The notes under the pieces: model-generated | The model's database searches: none | What the model saw: only the letters and a program-made list of their open reading frames with translations | What the model was told of the DNA's origin: nothing | Program-made: the position numbers and the translations under genes | Part shown: positions 9,145 through 16,762 of the stretch, piece by piece | Layout of the letters: each line of letters starts with the position of its first letter | Numbering within the stretch: position 1 is the first letter of the stretch | Origin: Verrucomicrobiota bacterium | GTDB lineage: Bacteria; Verrucomicrobiota; Verrucomicrobiia; Opitutales; Opitutaceae | Length of the DNA: 64,000 nucleotides | Assembly: GCA_023443455.1 (NCBI GenBank) | Contig: JAEZUE010000107.1 | Location: 62,001 to 126,000 of the forward strand | Reading direction: 5' to 3'

Positions 9145-11325
9145 TCAGAACAACTCGCCCTGCGCGGGCTCGACCTTCAGGCCGAGAAACGGGCCGTAGC
9201 GCTCCACCCAGTCGTCGAGCTTCTTCAGATAGTAGTCGGGCGCGTAGGGCGCGGTCGCGGGATGGTACGCCTCCACCGGGCGGGCGCGCTGCCAGTCGCT
9301 GGTCATGCCCTTCTGCTTCGGCGCGATGTAGTACGCGACGCGGTCGCCCAGGCGCGGCCGCGGGTTGAGCTGCAACGCCGCCTCCGCCGAGGCCCGACGG
9401 GGTTTGCCGCCGCCGGCGATGAACTTCTCGTAGGCATCGGCGCTCTGGCCGAGATTCTCCGATTTCGCCAGCTCGCGCACATCGGCCGTGCTCGCCGCGA
9501 TGCGCTCGCGGTAGTCGGCCACCAGCGCCGCCGGCGACTCGTCGCTCGCGCCGAGCAGATGCCGGATGAGCTGGTCGCCGAGCTTCTTGAGGTACGGCTC
9601 GATGCCGCGCGAGCGCAGCGCCGAGCCGCGGATGGTGACCTTCTCGCCGTCGTAGAGCGCGTAGTTCTTCGCCTTGTAGCAGAACATCGCGCGGTAGGAG
9701 CCGTCGAACTCGAGCTCGATGCCCGCGGGCAGGATCGTGCTCACCTCGGCCAGCAGCTTCTCCGGCGCGGTGAACCACTTTTCCGAGGCCAGGTAGATCC
9801 CGTCAGTATCCGCTTCGAGGATCTCGCAACCGTGCCGGGCGAACTCGTCGATGAGCGACTGCAGCAGCTCGCGGCCCTGGCGCGTGACCTCGGCGGCGAG
9901 TTCGCCGTCGCCGAAACGCGCGCCGGCGAAACCGAGGTAGCCGTAGAAGGAGTTGATGAGGATCTTGAAGCTCGCCTGCCGCGCGGCGTATTCGGCGCGC
10001 AGATCCGGATCGGGCTCCGTGCGCGCCAGGCCCTTGTACTTCAGGCGGTAGTCGCGCAGCTGCCGCAGCAGCGGGATGAACACGCCCTCGGAGTCGCCGC
10101 GCGGATTGCGCCCCATCGCGAGCAGCAGGCTCGGATAGAGCGAGGCGACGTCGAAGTGCATCACATCGTGGAAGACCCCCTCCTTGAAGCTGCGCGAGTA
10201 GCCGCCCTCAAACGTCGCCACCTCGACCGGACCCGGAATCGCCGCGCGCCGGTGGTAGTACTCCTCGAGAAAGAGCAGATCGACCTTCGTGCTCGTGCCG
10301 CGCAGAGCGGCCTCCTGCAACGAGGTCGGGAACGCCTTCACCTGCTCGAAATAGGTGGGCAACAGCAGGTCGGCCACACCCGCGGTCTCGCGCAGGTCGT
10401 CGGCGAGATAGGCACGGAAGCGTTCCCGATCCCGGTGGAAGGTCTCCTGGATCTGCGAGCCGGGCAGGTACGTGCGTTCGTCGTCCTCCGCGGTGATGCC
10501 GAAATGCCGCGCGAGGTCCTTCAACCCGTACGACAGAAGCTCGCGCGACGAGATGTCGTAGAGTTGCGCGAGCAGGAAGGTGTCGACCACGGCGCGGCCG
10601 GGCATGTCGCAGCGCGGAAAATCGATCCAGCGCTCGGCGAGCTTGAGCCGGCTGTTGCGGAAACTCGCCTTCTGCCCGAAACGCCCCCACGCGCAGGGCA
10701 CCTTCAGGCGCTTGCCGCGCTGCCGCAGGTAATCGAGGTCGAACTTGAAGAGGTTGTGCCCCTCGACCGTGTCGGGGTCCCACTCCGCGAGCAGCGTGTT
10801 GAACCGCTGCAGCATGTCGCGCTCCGCATCGTCGGTGTCGGCTGCCAGCTCGACCAGCTCGACGCGGTCGCCGCAGCGCATCCCGATCGCCAGTACGCGG
10901 TCGCCGGGATTGGCCGGATCGCTGAAATGGTCCTCGCCGACCGCGGCCGTCTCGATGTCGATCTGGCAGCGCCGCAGCTGCGAGAAGCGCAGGCCCTCGT
11001 AGAGCCGGCGGCGCTGCTGGAGCAGGAACTGGCACTCGAGCGGGCGCAGCGAATCGTGCCGGCCGTTGCCGACCGCCTTCAACAGGGCCGCGTGGGCCGC
11101 CGCGTTCTCGGAGTGCGCCAGGTAGTTGAAATCCCCCTCCCCCTTCAGGCGCTCGCACCCGCTGCGCGGCAGCTCCGGCGCCGCCTCCCGCAGCCAGGCG
11201 AACGGGCGGAACTCGCCCTGCGCCTCGCGGCGGCCGCCGTCTTCGGTCGCCAACGCCACGTGGGCGCGCCCGTGGTCGTCGATCCACACGCCGCAGAGGG
11301 GAAGAGGGCTGGGGTCGCCTTGCAT
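9145..11325 (-). CDS. polB: Family B DNA polymerase (Pol II-like) with 3'-5' exonuclease
   Basis: A 726-residue replicative-type polymerase, near the length of E. coli Pol II (783). The exonuclease domain has motif I QIDIET (about residue 120) and motif II GHNLFKFDLDYL (about 195). The polymerase palm has motif A FDVASLYPS (about 388), motif B KILINSFYGYLG (about 450) and motif C EADTDGIYLAS (about 505), where the usual DTDS reads DTDG; both metal-binding Asp are kept. In other bacteria Pol II works in damage tolerance and fork restart. A small membrane protein gene sits 27 bp upstream and may share the transcript; no LexA-type box was recognised. Confidence 0.9.
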   Translation of the reverse strand: MQGDPSPLPLCGVWIDDHGRAHVALATEDGGRREAQGEFRPFAWLREAAPELPRSGCERLKGEGDFNYLAHSENAAAHAALLKAVGNGRHDSLRPLECQFLLQQRRRLYEGLRFSQLRRCQIDIETAAVGEDHFSDPANPGDRVLAIGMRCGDRVELVELAADTDDAERDMLQRFNTLLAEWDPDTVEGHNLFKFDLDYLRQRGKRLKVPCAWGRFGQKASFRNSRLKLAERWIDFPRCDMPGRAVVDTFLLAQLYDISSRELLSYGLKDLARHFGITAEDDERTYLPGSQIQETFHRDRERFRAYLADDLRETAGVADLLLPTYFEQVKAFPTSLQEAALRGTSTKVDLLFLEEYYHRRAAIPGPVEVATFEGGYSRSFKEGVFHDVMHFDVASLYPSLLLAMGRNPRGDSEGVFIPLLRQLRDYRLKYKGLARTEPDPDLRAEYAARQASFKILINSFYGYLGFAGARFGDGELAAEVTRQGRELLQSLIDEFARHGCEILEADTDGIYLASEKWFTAPEKLLAEVSTILPAGIELEFDGSYRAMFCYKAKNYALYDGEKVTIRGSALRSRGIEPYLKKLGDQLIRHLLGASDESPAALVADYRERIAASTADVRELAKSENLGQSADAYEKFIAGGGKPRRASAEAALQLNPRPRLGDRVAYYIAPKQKGMTSDWQRARPVEAYHPATAPYAPDYYLKKLDDWVERYGPFLGLKVEPAQGELF

Positions 11326-11352
11326 GGGGAATCGGGCACGACTGGCACCGGC

Positions 11353-11718
11353 TCAGCTGCCGAAGGCGGGCTTGAGGAACGCCATGACGAGCGCGACGAG
11401 CAGCAGGAACGCCGTCACCGCGATCCAGCGCGGCGTCTGCGCGCGGCGGCGGTAGGCGATGCCGCCGATGGCCGAGAGCCACAGCCAGCAGAACACCTTC
11501 ACCCAGAGCCAGACGGGCCACTCGAGCGGATTGGGCAGGCCCGATTTTTTGGCCGCCAGCCCGAAACCCGCGACCAGCGCCAGCAGGCTGAAGACGCCGC
11601 CGGCCATCAGGATGAGTTTGCGCCGGGCATCCGGGGCGCCGCCGACCACGGCGAAAGTGGCGCCGGTCAGGAACAGGATGCTGGCCACGTGAAGGATCGC
11701 ATAAAACTCCCAGGTCAT
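11353..11718 (-). CDS. Small integral membrane protein, four predicted segments
   Basis: A 121-residue protein starting MTWEFYAILH at ATG 11718. Hydrophobic stretches at about 5-25, 38-58, 72-92 and 98-118 suggest four membrane segments, with the charged link DARRKL between the first two and RRRAQTPR before the last. I do not recognise the family. It ends 27 bp upstream of the DNA polymerase start on the same strand, so the two may be co-transcribed, though a functional link is not evident. Confidence 0.75.
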   Translation of the reverse strand: MTWEFYAILHVASILFLTGATFAVVGGAPDARRKLILMAGGVFSLLALVAGFGLAAKKSGLPNPLEWPVWLWVKVFCWLWLSAIGGIAYRRRAQTPRWIAVTAFLLLVALVMAFLKPAFGS

Positions 11719-11897
11719 GGGCGGCAGGTTGCGAGGCTCTCCGGAAAAGGAAAACGAAAAGGCCGCGCCGCACCGCAGTGATAAGCACCGTTCAAGGCGG
11801 GAGCTTGCCATAACAGTTGCACGCCTGCCGGTCGCGGTGCGCCGAGGTTCGCAGTTTCCGCATCGCCATCGGGCCGCGCCGGCGCAGCCTCGGCGTC

Positions 11898-12674
11898 ATG
11901 GAAACGCGCGAACAGATCGTGGCCAACTGGTTGCCCCGCTACACCGGCCTGCCCCTGGATAAGTTCGGCCAATACATCCTGCTGACCAACTTCCAGCACT
12001 ATGTGAATCTCTTCGCCCAGTGGCACGACGTGCCCGTCGTCGGCACCGACCGCCCGATGGCCAACGCCACCGCGCGCGGCATCACCATCATCAACTTCGG
12101 CATGGGCAGCGCCAACGCCGCCACCGTGATGGATCTGCTCGGCGCCGTCGCCCCGAAGGCCTGCCTCTTCCTCGGCAAATGCGGCTCGGTGAAGGACGAG
12201 CCCGCGCTGGGCGACCTCATCCTGCCGCTCGCCGGTATCCGTGGCGACGGCACATCCAACGACTACCTCCCGCCCGAGGTGCCCGCCCTCCCCGCCTTCG
12301 CGCTCCAAAAGGTCATCTCCACCGCCATCCGCGACCACGCCCGCGACTACTGGACCGGCACCGTCTACACGACCAACCGCCGCGTCTGGGAGCACGACGC
12401 CACCTTCAAGGACTACCTGCGCCGCACCCGCTGCATGGCCGTCGACATGGAGACGGCCACGCTCTTCGCCGTCGGTTTCTACAACCACATCCCCTCCGGC
12501 GCGCTGCTGCTCGTCTCCGACCAGCCCATGACGCCCGAGGGAGTGAAGACGGAGAGCAGCGACCGGCGCGTGAGCACACAGTTCGTCGAGGAGCACCTGC
12601 GCATCGGCATCGAGGCCCTCCAACGCCTCATCAACGAAGGCGCAGAGGTCCGCCACCTGCGTTTCGAACGATAG
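11898..12674 (+). CDS. AMP nucleosidase (PNP/MTAN superfamily)
   Basis: Predicted to split AMP into adenine and ribose 5-phosphate. The 258-residue chain begins METREQIVANWLPRYTGLPLDKFGQYILLTNFQHYV, the pattern of the short AMP nucleosidases known from Bacteroidota rather than the long E. coli Amn. Superfamily features are the glycine-rich GMGSANAATVMDLL, the strand FLGKCGS, and the purine/ribose motif AVDMETATLF near residue 180. ATG 11898 was chosen because conserved sequence starts there. It is divergent from the small membrane protein, with 179 bp between starts, and is probably monocistronic. Confidence 0.85.
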   Translation: METREQIVANWLPRYTGLPLDKFGQYILLTNFQHYVNLFAQWHDVPVVGTDRPMANATARGITIINFGMGSANAATVMDLLGAVAPKACLFLGKCGSVKDEPALGDLILPLAGIRGDGTSNDYLPPEVPALPAFALQKVISTAIRDHARDYWTGTVYTTNRRVWEHDATFKDYLRRTRCMAVDMETATLFAVGFYNHIPSGALLLVSDQPMTPEGVKTESSDRRVSTQFVEEHLRIGIEALQRLINEGAEVRHLRFER

Positions 12675-12790
12675 TCCGGCCCGCCGGTTTGGCCGGCGCA
12701 CACGCATCGGCTGCATCCTCGCCCCAATTCGCCCGGCCCGCTCCGCGCGCTGGCCTTCGGTGGCGAATCCATCACACTCCGCCGCCGCTC

Positions 12791-14746
12791 ATGGGCTCCA
12801 ACAACGTCATCCCCGCACGCATCGCCGAAGCGATGCGACGTTTTCCCCCGTTCTCCATGCTCCCGTTTCCCGACGTCGAAACGCTCGCGACGGCCTCGAC
12901 CGTGCGCGTGCTCGCCTCCGGCGAGAAAGTCTGGAGCCAGGGTGGCCAGCCCGGCACGGAACTGTTCTTCCTCGCCCGCGGTCGCGTCGAATACATCTGG
13001 CAGAAGGAGGGCCGCAGCGAACTCGTCGACGTGCGCGACATCGGCGACCTGCTCGGCCTCACCGCCCTGCTGAAGGCCGAACCGTTCCGCGTCACCGCCC
13101 AGGTCGTCGAGGACAGCCTGTTCTACGTGCTGCCCTGGCCCGCGATGCGCACCCTGCTCGATACCCATGACGAGGCCCGCGACTACGCCCGACGCCACCT
13201 CTTCTGGGCCACCCGCGTCGGCGACACCGTCGCGCTCCCCGAACCCACCGAGTCCGCCGTGGCCGGCCGCGCCAAGAACATCCTGCAGGCGCATCTCGAC
13301 GGCGCCCGCCAGATCGAGCCCCGCCCGGCCGGCCGCCTGCTCACCTGCGCGCCCGCCGAAACCCTGCAGCACGCCGCCGAGCAGATGACCGCCAAACGCG
13401 TGCCCTCGATCCTCGTCGTCGACGACGCCCAGCGCCCGGTCGGCATCGTCACCGCCAACATGCTCATGCAGAAGGTCGTCGTCGAGGGCCTGGCGAAGAC
13501 CGCGCCCGTCGGCGACATCATGAGCACGCCGGTCGTCACCGTGGCCCCCCACTCCAGCGCCACCGCCGCCCTGCTGGTGATGCTCCGGCAGCGCATCGGC
13601 CAAGTCTGTATCACCGAAGACGGCACACCGGCGACCGCCGCGCTCGACGTCTGCTCGCACAAGGACCTGCTCGCCCAGAGCGGCCACCACCCCGCCGGCC
13701 TGCTGCGCGAGATCCGCGCCGCCCGCTCCCCCGCCCGTTTCCGCGAGCTCTGCGACGAGATCGAGGAGATCGCCCGCAGCTACCTCGCCGCGGGCGTCTC
13801 CGCCGCCTTCCTCGGCCAGATCTGCGCCGAGCTGGTCGACGAACTCGTGCACCGCCTGCTCGACCTGTGCGCCGCCGAGATGGCCGAGGCGGGCACCCCG
13901 CTCCCCGACCGGCCCTGGGCCTGGATGTCGGTCGGCAGCGACGGTCGCCGCGAACAGATCCTGCGCACCGACATGGACAACGCCCTGGTCTTCGCCTCCG
14001 GCCCCTCGCCCGAGGCCGACGAGACCGCGCGCATCCGCTTTTTGGAACTGGCCGGCCGCGTCGTCGAGCGCCTCGTCGCCTGCGGCTACGCGCGCTGCCA
14101 GGGCGGCGTGATGGCCTCCAACCGCACCTGGTGCCAGACCACCGCCGAGTGGACGGCCGAGATCGACCGCGTGCCCGAGACCAACGACCAGAAGTTCCTG
14201 CTGCGCGCGGTCGTGCTCTACGACATGCGCTTCGTCGCCGGCGACAAACGCCTCTTCGACCCGCTGCGCGAGCGGATCTTCAAGTCGGTGGCCGCCAACG
14301 CCGGCCTGCAGGCACGCCTGGCCGAGCAGATCATCGACACCCCGCCGCCGCTCAACTTCTTCGGCCGCTTCGTCGTCGAGACCCGCGGCCGCGGCGCCGG
14401 CGAGTTCGACATCAAGAACCGCGCCATGGCGCCCCTGCGCGACGCCGCCCGCCTCTTCTCCCTGCGCCACAACCTCAGCCGCCGCTACTCCACCTTCGGC
14501 CGCTGGGACGAGATCCGCCGGGCCGTGCCCAGCCTCCAGGAACTGGCGACACTCGCCCGCGACGGCCACGACCAGCTCCTGCGCATGCGCAACCTCAACG
14601 GCCTGCACCGGGGCGACTCCGGCCGCTACATCGACCCGGCCGACCTCACCAAACTCGAGCGCTCCCAGCTCGCCAACGTCTTCGACATCGTCCGCCTCGT
14701 GCAGGACGCGATCCGCGGCGAATACGGCACCCCCTCCCGGCTGTGA
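12791..14746 (+). CDS. cNMP-binding / CBS-pair / DUF294 nucleotidyltransferase-like protein
   Basis: A 651-residue cytoplasmic protein. Order: cyclic-nucleotide-binding-like domain (about 20-130, GEKVWSQGGQPGTELFFLARGRVEY), two CBS motifs (about 180-295, MTAKRVPSILVVDDAQRPVGIVT and then IMSTPVVTVAPHSSAT), putative nucleotidyltransferase DUF294 (about 320-450, with GSDGRREQILRTDMDNALVF), and the DUF294 C-terminal helical domain (with FDIKNRAMAPLRDAARLFSL). The GS...D.D pattern of the nucleotidyltransferase fold is present. The family resembles the GlnD N-terminal domain and is thought to sense nucleotides; its target is unknown. Its stop overlaps the next gene's start by 4 bp, so translation is likely coupled. 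Confidence 0.85.
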   Translation: MGSNNVIPARIAEAMRRFPPFSMLPFPDVETLATASTVRVLASGEKVWSQGGQPGTELFFLARGRVEYIWQKEGRSELVDVRDIGDLLGLTALLKAEPFRVTAQVVEDSLFYVLPWPAMRTLLDTHDEARDYARRHLFWATRVGDTVALPEPTESAVAGRAKNILQAHLDGARQIEPRPAGRLLTCAPAETLQHAAEQMTAKRVPSILVVDDAQRPVGIVTANMLMQKVVVEGLAKTAPVGDIMSTPVVTVAPHSSATAALLVMLRQRIGQVCITEDGTPATAALDVCSHKDLLAQSGHHPAGLLREIRAARSPARFRELCDEIEEIARSYLAAGVSAAFLGQICAELVDELVHRLLDLCAAEMAEAGTPLPDRPWAWMSVGSDGRREQILRTDMDNALVFASGPSPEADETARIRFLELAGRVVERLVACGYARCQGGVMASNRTWCQTTAEWTAEIDRVPETNDQKFLLRAVVLYDMRFVAGDKRLFDPLRERIFKSVAANAGLQARLAEQIIDTPPPLNFFGRFVVETRGRGAGEFDIKNRAMAPLRDAARLFSLRHNLSRRYSTFGRWDEIRRAVPSLQELATLARDGHDQLLRMRNLNGLHRGDSGRYIDPADLTKLERSQLANVFDIVRLVQDAIRGEYGTPSRL

Positions 14747-15423
14747 ACTGGTTCTTCCGCCGCCCCCGCGATCCGCTCGCGGCCGCCTACCGCTCCGCCA
14801 CCCCGCGCCGTGTGCCCGCCCGGCGCGCCTGGGCCGAGATCGATTTCGTCGTGCTCGATGCCGAGACCAGCGGCTTCAAGGTCGGCCACGACCGCCTGCT
14901 TTCGCTCGCCGTCCTGCCCGTCCGCCGCGGCGAGCTCGTGCTCGGGCAGGTCCGCGAATGGACGGTCTTCCAGCCGGCCGCCGCGCTCAACGCCGCCACC
15001 GCCGTGCACGGCATCCTCCCGGCCGAGACGGCCGCCGGCACGCCCGAGCGCGAGGTGCTCGCCGAGCTGCTGCCGTTGCTGCCGGGCACGGTGGTCGTCG
15101 GGCACCACATCGCCTTCGATGCGGCGATGCTCGACGAGGCGCTCCGCCGGCACTTCGGCACCGGCCTGCGCAACCCGCTTCTGGATACGGCCACGCTCGC
15201 GATGCAGACCGTCGACGCCTTCGCCCGCACGGCCTACCCCGGCCAGCGCCCGCCCGCGCTCGAGGAACTCAGCGCCCACTGCGGCATCGTGCCGCTCGAC
15301 CGCCACACCGCCGCCGGGGACACCTTCACCACCGCCGAGCTCTTCCTGCTGCTCTCCGCCCGCCTGCGTTCGCGCCTCGGGCGCCCGCTGCGCGCCGGCG
15401 ACCTGCCCCTCTCCCGCCTCTAG
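14743..15423 (+). CDS. DnaQ-like 3'-5' exonuclease (GTG start, coupled)
   Basis: A 226-residue DEDDh exonuclease-fold protein. Exo I is FVVLDAETSGF (Asp and Glu), Exo II is VVGHHIAFDAAML, and Exo III is RHTAAGDTFTTAELF (His and Asp), so all catalytic positions are filled. It starts at GTG 14743, sharing GTGA with the stop of the DUF294 protein. No ATG exists before conserved sequence. DUF294/CBS proteins and small epsilon-like exonucleases are adjacent in many proteobacteria too, so this pair probably acts together; the substrate is unknown. It is too short and isolated to be the replicative epsilon subunit with confidence. Confidence 0.85.
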   Translation: MNWFFRRPRDPLAAAYRSATPRRVPARRAWAEIDFVVLDAETSGFKVGHDRLLSLAVLPVRRGELVLGQVREWTVFQPAAALNAATAVHGILPAETAAGTPEREVLAELLPLLPGTVVVGHHIAFDAAMLDEALRRHFGTGLRNPLLDTATLAMQTVDAFARTAYPGQRPPALEELSAHCGIVPLDRHTAAGDTFTTAELFLLLSARLRSRLGRPLRAGDLPLSRL

Positions 15424-15529
15424 CCGCCCGGGAGCGCGAGCGCGGAGCAAGGAGGGACGCCCGGCGACCGGCGGACGCTCGCCCCACAATTCGAGCCGTC
15501 TGCAGCCACCGGGCGCCCCAAAGTGCGGT

Positions 15530-16411
15530 TCACCAGAAGAAGAATTCCTCCGAAGGGTCGAGATAGGCGTCGGTGGGCATCTGTGCGCAACACCGCCAGA
15601 CCGTCGCCCACCGGGCCCACGGCCCGGGAATCTCGCCGTCGAAAAGAACGCGGAACGGCCACGGGGCCCGCTCCGGCCGCGAGAGCAGCCGGCGGCCGAA
15701 ACGTTCCGCCCCCTCCTCCGAGGCGAAGTAGAGTGCCCGCCGTTCCAGTACGCTGGTGGGCACCGCGAGCGCCCCCATCGCCCGGTGCGCGCCGAGCACA
15801 TGCTCCGACCGCGCCAGCGCCAGCCCGGCCTTCCGGAGGGCCCGGTGCAGCGTCGTGCCGTAGGCGTGCCCGTAGGCGTAGCCCGCTCGTGTCCGACGAA
15901 AGAGGACAACGACCTCGCCCGGCCCGGAGTCGTGGTGGATCCGCAGCGCCTCGACTCCCGGATACGGCGCGGTCGTGCGCTCCGCGGGCAGGCGCCCGTC
16001 CCACCAGGAGATGACCGCATGCCGCTGGATCGCATCGGCGCGGGCCAGGGCCCGCACCTGCCGCCGGAACAGTCCGGGAAAGGCGGCCATGCCGTTGGCG
16101 CTGGGATCCTCGAGGAAGCCGTACTCCGCGGCCCGCGGGCCGTCGAGCGTCGCGATGAAGGCCCAGCGTTCGAGCGCCTCGGAGATGGCCCGGTAGCCGG
16201 CGGAAACCGGCTCGTGGTCGACCCCGGTGCCGTCGGCCGAACCGTACAAGGCGGGGCGCGCCTTGCCGTCGGAAAGCCCCGGGTGCAGGTGGGCGTTGAC
16301 GAGGCATTGGCGTTCCCCGCACACCCAGATGCCGCCGACGTCGAGCCGTGCGACCGGCCCGCCGTCCTCGGCGAGAACGTTCCCGTATTTGAAGGCCGCG
16401 AGGGAGACCAT
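15530..16411 (-). CDS. YcaO-like domain protein
   Basis: A 293-residue protein resembling YcaO enzymes, which use ATP to activate a peptide backbone amide (making azolines, thioamides or amidines). The first ATP/Mg motif is good: SAGYRAISEALERWAF, matching S-x3-E-x2-ER (about residues 69-84). The glycine-rich DPSANGMAAFPG matches the family's 'stGlAaG' loop. The second motif is altered: ARADAIQRHAVISWW stands where E-x2-ERDA is usual, so Glu/Glu/Asp read Asp/Gln/His. The chain is short and lacks the proline-rich C-terminus of E. coli YcaO. No E1-like, TfuA or dehydrogenase partner is nearby. It lies 22 bp behind a small secreted repeat peptide gene. Activity is uncertain; the fold assignment is moderately secure. 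Confidence 0.65.
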   Translation of the reverse strand: MVSLAAFKYGNVLAEDGGPVARLDVGGIWVCGERQCLVNAHLHPGLSDGKARPALYGSADGTGVDHEPVSAGYRAISEALERWAFIATLDGPRAAEYGFLEDPSANGMAAFPGLFRRQVRALARADAIQRHAVISWWDGRLPAERTTAPYPGVEALRIHHDSGPGEVVVLFRRTRAGYAYGHAYGTTLHRALRKAGLALARSEHVLGAHRAMGALAVPTSVLERRALYFASEEGAERFGRRLLSRPERAPWPFRVLFDGEIPGPWARWATVWRCCAQMPTDAYLDPSEEFFFW

Positions 16412-16433
16412 GACTTCAGCTTCCGGGCACGAT

Positions 16434-16700
16434 TCAAGCCGTCGCGGCGGCGGTGAGCACCCGCACCCCGCCGCCGGGCCGCGGCACGAAGTTGGGCGGC
16501 TGCTCCCAGGCAACCGGCCGCGCGCCCGCTTCGATCGAGAGCACCCTCACCCCACCGCTGGGCCGCGGGATGCACGGCGGGGGCTGTTCCCATGCCACGG
16601 CACGACTCGCGACCACCGGGGAGGAAAAGGTTGCACCAAGGACAAACGAGGCGAGCCCGCAGGCCACGCCGAGAAGCGAGATCAGGGATGTCTTTGTCAT
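16434..16700 (-). CDS. Small exported peptide with two 20-residue repeats (candidate YcaO substrate)
   Basis: An 88-residue product from ATG 16700. Residues 1-34 are a basic-hydrophobic leader (LISLLGVACGLASFVLGATF, possible cut after ASRA). The rest is two copies of a 20-residue repeat, 28 residues apart, at 35-54 and 63-82, joined by SIEAGARP. They match at 16 of 20 positions (VAWEQPP..., then PRP, then GGVRVL); the variable positions are P/N, C/F, I/V and S/G. The only Cys outside the leader is in repeat 1. The gene ends 22 bp before the YcaO-like gene, so the two form an operon. Leader plus repeated core next to a YcaO protein suggests a modified peptide; this is inference. I know of no named family. 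Confidence 0.6.
   Translation of the reverse strand: MTKTSLISLLGVACGLASFVLGATFSSPVVASRAVAWEQPPPCIPRPSGGVRVLSIEAGARPVAWEQPPNFVPRPGGGVRVLTAAATA
16455..16598 (-). repeat. 84-bp-period tandem repeat in the peptide gene
   Basis: Two in-frame units start at 16598 and 16514 on the minus strand, a period of 84 bp. Sixty bases of each encode the matching 20-residue repeats. The period is a multiple of three and substitutions are clustered at four codons, so duplication kept the reading frame. Confidence 0.75.
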
Positions 16701-16762
16701 GGCATCCCGAGAAATCGTTTGCCGCGCCCGCCACCCCGACTGATCTTTCCGCCCCATTCCCC

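Noticed and set aside
16455..16598. Direct repeats considered as a CRISPR
   Set aside because: Only two units, in-frame inside a gene, with similar rather than unique spacers.
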